DNA from: Rhodospirillales bacterium
Lineage (GTDB): Bacteria > Pseudomonadota > Alphaproteobacteria > Reyranellales > Reyranellaceae
DNA: 64,000 nucleotides
NCBI GenBank assembly: GCA_016185145.1
Contig: JACPOB010000099.1
Coordinates: 62,001 to 126,000 of the forward strand
Direction: 5' to 3'
Shown here in pieces: positions 59,939-64,000 of this stretch. The first letter of the stretch is position 1. Every line of letters starts with the position of its first letter. A program made the position numbers and the translations under genes. The notes below the pieces were generated by a model, which had not been told where the DNA came from, did not search any database, and saw only the letters and a list, made by a program, of their open reading frames with translations.

Positions 59939-60822
59939 CAGAGCGTCACCCGGCGGTAGATCAGGCGCAGGTAGACCAGCGCGATCGCCGCGATCATCAC
60001 GGTCAGGATGAAGGCCGAGGCCGAGCCCATGCCGAAGTTGTTGGGCGGCGCGAAGGTGATCTTGTAGCTGTACCAGGCGGCCACCCAGGTGGCGTCGCCC
60101 GGCCCGCCCTGGGTGATGGCTAGAATCTCCTCGAACACGGCGAAGGCGAAGGCCGTGCGCAGGATCAGGATGATGGCGATGATCTGCTGCAGCATCGGCC
60201 AGGTGATCTTGGTGAAGCGATGCCAGGCGTTGGCGCCGTCGATCGCCGCCTGCTCGTAGAGCTCGCGCGGGATGCCCTGCAGGGCGGCATGCACCAGGAT
60301 GATGGCGAAGGGCAGGGTGCGCCAGATGTAGGGCACCGTGACCGCGTAGAGCGCGGTGTCGGGATTGCCGGCCCAGTTCACCGGATCGCTGATCAGGCCC
60401 AGCGAGAACAGGATGCGGTTCAGGAAGCCGAACTGGAAGCTGTAGAGGAACGACCAGATCAGGCCGTTGCAGATCGGCGGGATCGCATAGGGCAGCAGGA
60501 TCAGGAAGCGCGTGATGCGCGACGTCCGGATGCTGGTCTGGTTGATCAGGAGCGCGATCGCCACCGCCAGCACGACCTCGCTGCCGACGGTGATGACGGT
60601 GAAGATCAGCGTGTTCTTGATGGCGATCCAGAACAGCGGATCTTCGAGCACGCGGCCGTAGTTCTCCCAGCCGGTGAAGGCGAACTCGCCGCGGCGGAGC
60701 TGCGCCAGGCCGACGCGATGGACCGAAAGATAGAGCGCGTAGCCGACCGGATAGGCCAGCACCAGGCCGAGGCAGATCAGCGTCGGCAGGTTCATGACCA
60801 GCGCAAAGCGGCCGGCCGACAT
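59938..60822 (-). CDS. Sugar-type ABC permease (MalF/UgpA family)
   Basis: The 294-residue permease has six membrane segments and the EAA loop ELYEQAAIDGANAWHRFTKI near 190-209. The frame remains open upstream of ATG 60822 toward the binding-protein gene (reading ATQTQELTTARVRLPWFKRE), so the true start may lie about 20 codons earlier at a non-ATG codon. It is co-directional with the binding protein and the second permease. Confidence 0.92.
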   Translation of the reverse strand: MSAGRFALVMNLPTLICLGLVLAYPVGYALYLSVHRVGLAQLRRGEFAFTGWENYGRVLEDPLFWIAIKNTLIFTVITVGSEVVLAVAIALLINQTSIRTSRITRFLILLPYAIPPICNGLIWSFLYSFQFGFLNRILFSLGLISDPVNWAGNPDTALYAVTVPYIWRTLPFAIILVHAALQGIPRELYEQAAIDGANAWHRFTKITWPMLQQIIAIILILRTAFAFAVFEEILAITQGGPGDATWVAAWYSYKITFAPPNNFGMGSASAFILTVMIAAIALVYLRLIYRRVTL

Positions 60823-60889
60823 CTCGCGCTTGAACCACGGCAGGCGAACGCGTGCCGTGGTCAGTTCCTGGGTTTGCGTGGCCAGGGCG

Positions 60890-62248
60890 TCAGACCTTGC
60901 GCTTGGCGTCGGCGATGCCCTTGATCAGGTTGTCGCAGCAGGCATCGGCGGTGATCTGTCCGGTCAGGCACTTCTGGACCTCGATGTTGAGCTGGTCGGT
61001 CCACGGGAAGTGCCACGGCTGATAGACCGACGAGCAGACCTCGCCGATGTAGGCTGCCTTGTCCCAGATCTTGAGGATCTCGGGCACGTCGCCCCACGGC
61101 GCCCAGCCCTGCTTCACCGCATCGCTGTTCATCACCGAGGTGTAGCCCGAGCCCAGCATGGCATCCTTGGCGAGGCTGACGGCCTGGGTGTAGTTGCCGT
61201 CCTTGGTCTTGCCGCCGAGATACTGCAGCAGCTTCCAGCCCCACTCCTTGTGGCGCGTCGCCGTCGTCAGGAAGTAGACATGGGTGACGCCGATCGTCTT
61301 GCCCTCGCCGGGCGAGCCCAACACCTTGACCTTGCCGGCGATCGGCGACTGCGCCGGATCGTTGCAGACGTTGAGGCCGTAGTGATGGTTCGGGCCGCGA
61401 TAGAGGTTCTTGCCGGCGCCGAACGCCTTGGCCGAGGTCGTGAATTGGACCTTGAGCGATTCGGGGTCGGAGATATCGAGGCCCTTCTCGAAGGTGTTGG
61501 CCCACCATTTCAGGGTCTCGCGGGCGATCGAGCCCGGTCCGAGCTGGTGGTTGCCCTGCTTGTCGAAGAAGGTGCCGCCCTTGTTCCAGGTCATCTGGTA
61601 CCAGGTGCCCGGCAGCTGCTCGAGGCCGACGCCCGCCACCCACAGCACGGGATAGCGCGACACGCCGTCCTTCTTGGCCTTGAGGCAGTGCTCGATGAAC
61701 TCGTCATAGGTCGAGAAGGGCTTGTCGATCTTCAGCTTCTCCAGCATGTCGGCGTAGTAGTTCCACACCCACACCGCGGAGAAGTAGGGCAGGCCCATGG
61801 TCTTGCCGCCGACCGTCGCCACCTGCTTGGTGAAGGGCGTGAAATCCTTGATGTAATCGGCCGCACCCGGCAGGCCGTCGATCGGCTCGACCAGGCCCTG
61901 GCTGACGAAGTTCGGGAAGGAGAAGGGCGAGGATTGCGAGACGTCGATCTTCTCGCCCGCCGCGAACATGGTGGTGAGCTTGGTCGGATGATCGTTGAAC
62001 GAGGAGATGGTCGAGTCGACCTTCACGCCCCAGTCGGTTTCGAACTGCTTGGCGATGCGCGTGTAGATGTCGCCGTATGTCCAGACAACGAAGTTGAGGC
62101 GATCGACCTTGCTCTTGGGCGGCACGCTCCAGGGTCCGCTCTGCTGGCCGAAGGCGGCGCCGGACATTCCAGCCATCCCGAGGCCAGCCGCACCGGCCAG
62201 CACACGACGCCGGCTGAGTTCCCATTTACGGATCAGATCGTCGGTCAT
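60890..62248 (-). CDS. Sugar-type ABC extracellular binding protein
   Basis: The 452-residue protein has a twin-arginine-type signal (SRRRVLAGAAGLGMAGMSG) and a SBP_bac_1-like mature domain (LNFVVWTYGDIYTRIAKQFE, then KLTTMFAAGEKIDV). It delivers a sugar or polyol-type solute to the two permeases downstream. Together with the divergent epimerase and SDR it suggests a sugar oxidation locus. Confidence 0.9.
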   Translation of the reverse strand: MTDDLIRKWELSRRRVLAGAAGLGMAGMSGAAFGQQSGPWSVPPKSKVDRLNFVVWTYGDIYTRIAKQFETDWGVKVDSTISSFNDHPTKLTTMFAAGEKIDVSQSSPFSFPNFVSQGLVEPIDGLPGAADYIKDFTPFTKQVATVGGKTMGLPYFSAVWVWNYYADMLEKLKIDKPFSTYDEFIEHCLKAKKDGVSRYPVLWVAGVGLEQLPGTWYQMTWNKGGTFFDKQGNHQLGPGSIARETLKWWANTFEKGLDISDPESLKVQFTTSAKAFGAGKNLYRGPNHHYGLNVCNDPAQSPIAGKVKVLGSPGEGKTIGVTHVYFLTTATRHKEWGWKLLQYLGGKTKDGNYTQAVSLAKDAMLGSGYTSVMNSDAVKQGWAPWGDVPEILKIWDKAAYIGEVCSSVYQPWHFPWTDQLNIEVQKCLTGQITADACCDNLIKGIADAKRKV

Positions 62249-62377
62249 GTCGTGTCCCCCGATTATGTGTTGTTCGATGATGAAACCCTATCACCGCACC
62301 ACGGGCGGATGTAGGGATATGCAGCAAAAAGTACGCCAGGGTGGATCGGCGGCCCGGATGCCGCTAGACGCAACGCC
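62249..62377. promoter_or_regulatory. Divergent promoter region of the sugar locus
   Basis: This 129-bp gap separates the binding-protein gene from the epimerase gene. The part near 62270-62330 is the least GC-rich and should hold both promoters. No confident operator was seen. Confidence 0.5.
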
Positions 62378-63229
62378 ATGACCTCGCTGTCCCTTCGTGC
62401 CGGCCGGCTTGCGGTCGAGCTCGTGCCGCAGGCCGGCGGCTCGATCGCGCGCTTCCGCCATGACGACGTCGATCTGCTTCGGCCGATGACGGCCGAGGCG
62501 ATGGCGTCGGGCCGCGGCAACGAGGCCGCCTGCTATCCGCTGGTGCCGTTCTCCAATCGCATTGCAAATGGCCGTCTCGTTTTCGACGGCCGGGAGTTCG
62601 AGCTCGAACAGAATTGGCCGGGCGTTCGCCATCCCATGCATGGCGAGGGCTGGGCGCGCGCGTGGGACGTGGCGCGCCGCGACGGCAACGCAGCGGAGCT
62701 TGTGCATGAGCATGACGGCAGCAAAGGCTGGCCGTTCCGCTATCGGGCACGGCTGTCCTTCCGCCTCGACGGGGATGGCTTGTTCGTGAACATGGCGATC
62801 GAGAATCTCGAGCGCCGGTCGGCGCCGGCGGGAATGGGCCTGCATCCCTTCTTCACGCGCGACGCCGACAGCGAGCTTGCCTTCCGCGCCGCCGCTGTCT
62901 GGCTCGGCGATGAAGAAGTGCTGCCGACGAAGCGGGTCGCCGTGCCGCCGGAATGGGACTACTCCGGGTCGCGCAAGGTCGAACCCGGTCTCGACAACTG
63001 CTTCGAGGACTGGGAGCGGCGGGCCGTCATCACTTGGCCGGGCCGCGGCCTCAGGCTCGAGCTGCGGGCCTCGCCGCCGTTCGGCCACGCCGTGGTCTAT
63101 ACCCCGGCGAACCGCCCATACTTCTGTGTCGAGCCCGTGAGCCACGTCAACGGCAAGGTTGTCGAGTCCCGGCTCGAGCCGGGTGCTAGGCTCGACGGCG
63201 AAGTCGCTTTCCGCGTTTCAACCATGTGA
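62378..63229 (+). CDS. Aldose 1-epimerase (GalM-like)
   Basis: The 283-residue mutarotase-fold protein has YPLVPFSNRIANGRL near 48-62, HPMHGEGWARAW near 87-98 and GMGLHPFF near 148-155, with the usual histidine and glutamate positions. It speeds interconversion of sugar anomers. It is followed after seven bases by an SDR gene and is divergent from the sugar-type transporter. Confidence 0.9.
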   Translation: MTSLSLRAGRLAVELVPQAGGSIARFRHDDVDLLRPMTAEAMASGRGNEAACYPLVPFSNRIANGRLVFDGREFELEQNWPGVRHPMHGEGWARAWDVARRDGNAAELVHEHDGSKGWPFRYRARLSFRLDGDGLFVNMAIENLERRSAPAGMGLHPFFTRDADSELAFRAAAVWLGDEEVLPTKRVAVPPEWDYSGSRKVEPGLDNCFEDWERRAVITWPGRGLRLELRASPPFGHAVVYTPANRPYFCVEPVSHVNGKVVESRLEPGARLDGEVAFRVSTM

Positions 63230-63236
63230 GGGTCCC

Positions 63237-64000
63237 ATGCCCGGTTTCGCCTCCTATCCCAGCCTGAAGGATCGCGCGGTGTTCGTCTCGGGCGGCGGCT
63301 CCGGCATCGGCGCGTCGATCGTCGAGCACCTCGCGGCGCAGGGCGCCAAGGTGGCTTTCGTCGACATCGACGGGGCGGCATCCCAGGCGCTGCTCGAGAA
63401 GATCTCCGGCGCCGGTCATCGCGAGCCGGCCTTCGCCAAATGCGACGTGCGCGACATTGCGGCCTACCAGGCGACGATCGCGGCATTGGCCGCGCGGCTG
63501 GGCGACTTCACGGTGCTGGTGAACAACGCCGCGCGCGACGACCGGCACACGATCGAGGAGGTGACGTCCGCCTACTGGGACGAGCGCATGAACGTGAACC
63601 TGCGCCACCAGTACTTCGCCATCCAGTCGGTGGTGCCGGGCATGAAGAAGGCGGGCGGCGGCTCGATCGTCAACTTCAGCTCGGTGAGCTATCACGCCAT
63701 GGCGCCCAAGCTCTCGGTCTACGAAGGCGCCAAGGCCGCCGTGGTCGGCATGACGCGCGGGCTGGCGCGCGATCTGGGGCCCGACGGGATCCGGCTCAAC
63801 ATCATCACGCCGGGCTGGATCATGACCCAGCGCCAGATCGATCTCTGGCTGACGCCCGAGGCCGAGGCCGACCTGATGAAGGCGCAGTGCCTGAAGGAGA
63901 AGGTCTACCCGCCCGACATCGCCCGCATGGTGCTGTGGCTCGCTTCCGACGACAGCCGGATGGTCACGGCGCAGAATTTCGTGGTCGACGGGGGACGGAT
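63237..64000 (+). CDS. SDR-family oxidoreductase (3' end cut by window)
   Basis: The frame opens at ATG 63237 and is still open at the window end with 254 codons. It shows the cofactor motif SGGGSGIG (18-25), NNAA near 95 and catalytic YEGAK near 162. C-terminal NFVVDGGR is near the usual end, so little is missing. Position after the epimerase suggests a sugar dehydrogenase; the substrate is inferred. Confidence 0.9.
   Translation, partial: MPGFASYPSLKDRAVFVSGGGSGIGASIVEHLAAQGAKVAFVDIDGAASQALLEKISGAGHREPAFAKCDVRDIAAYQATIAALAARLGDFTVLVNNAARDDRHTIEEVTSAYWDERMNVNLRHQYFAIQSVVPGMKKAGGGSIVNFSSVSYHAMAPKLSVYEGAKAAVVGMTRGLARDLGPDGIRLNIITPGWIMTQRQIDLWLTPEAEADLMKAQCLKEKVYPPDIARMVLWLASDDSRMVTAQNFVVDGGR

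Overview
The window is 64 kb of GC-rich bacterial chromosome carrying about 70 tightly packed genes on both strands. There is no rRNA, no tRNA that I could recognise, no insertion sequence, no phage gene and no CRISPR array. The gene content points to a free-living heterotrophic alphaproteobacterium of the Rhodospirillales/Hyphomicrobiales type. It has many ABC, TRAP and Bug-type uptake systems, CaiB/BaiF CoA transferases, LLM-class oxidoreductases, an NdvA-like glucan exporter, glutathione S-transferases and hairpin-rich intergenic palindromes. A Reyranella-like soil organism would fit, but that is inference and not shown by the sequence.

Layout. 1-5664: a divergently placed Crp/Fnr regulator and a branched-chain-amino-acid-type ABC operon whose LivM permease and LivG ATPase are fused. 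5838-8400: an MFS carrier and a convergent DUF4143 AAA ATPase. 8502-14401: a complete peptide/oligopeptide ABC operon in the order ATPase, ATPase, binding protein, permease, permease. 14648-20901: a Bug-type binding protein, a Baeyer-Villiger monooxygenase, an SDR dehydrogenase and a CaiB CoA transferase, with a convergent LysR gene; together they look like a ketone or acid degradation module. 21020-23378: a methyltransferase, a DUF4198 periplasmic protein and a DoxX-like membrane protein. 23897-26615: a carotenoid oxygenase, a TetR regulator and a divergent GST that share a repeated operator. 26693-32055: two enoyl-CoA hydratases, an amidohydrolase, a hydratase, two small exported proteins and a beta carbonic anhydrase. 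32099-38582: two divergent PLP aminotransferases, then a TRAP operon ending in an isocitrate-lyase-superfamily enzyme. 38689-42200: RidA-like protein and Bug protein divergent from an ADP-forming acyl-CoA synthetase. 42337-46185: phenylalanine hydroxylase divergent from an Lrp regulator, then a serine/threonine dehydratase divergent from an M20 amidohydrolase. 46305-51718: NdvA-like exporter, GST and an SsuABC/TauABC-type transporter. 51765-54132: a small exported protein and two LLM oxidoreductases. 54233-62248: a minus-strand run with a sugar-type ABC transporter lacking its ATPase, an HpcH aldolase, a cytosine-deaminase-like enzyme, an MFS carrier and an ABC-F protein. 62378-64000: aldose epimerase and a truncated SDR, divergent from the sugar transporter.

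The most unusual feature is a set of interspersed palindromes. One family (B) is built from inverted units, each carrying its own small hairpin arm, around a TCATGA-N-TCATGA centre; the arm sequences differ between copies but keep their pairing. A second family (A) has the same architecture, and one copy nests B inside A. These elements fill most convergent gene gaps of appreciable length and also sit between transporter genes inside operons. Other sites worth checking are a perfectly symmetric 20-bp divergent gap with a shared -10-like palindrome that predicts leaderless transcripts both ways (40072-40091), a duplicated 23-bp TetR operator (25907-25978), a Fnr-type box (769-782), a possible sigma-54 promoter (48924-48938) and two short upstream ORFs.
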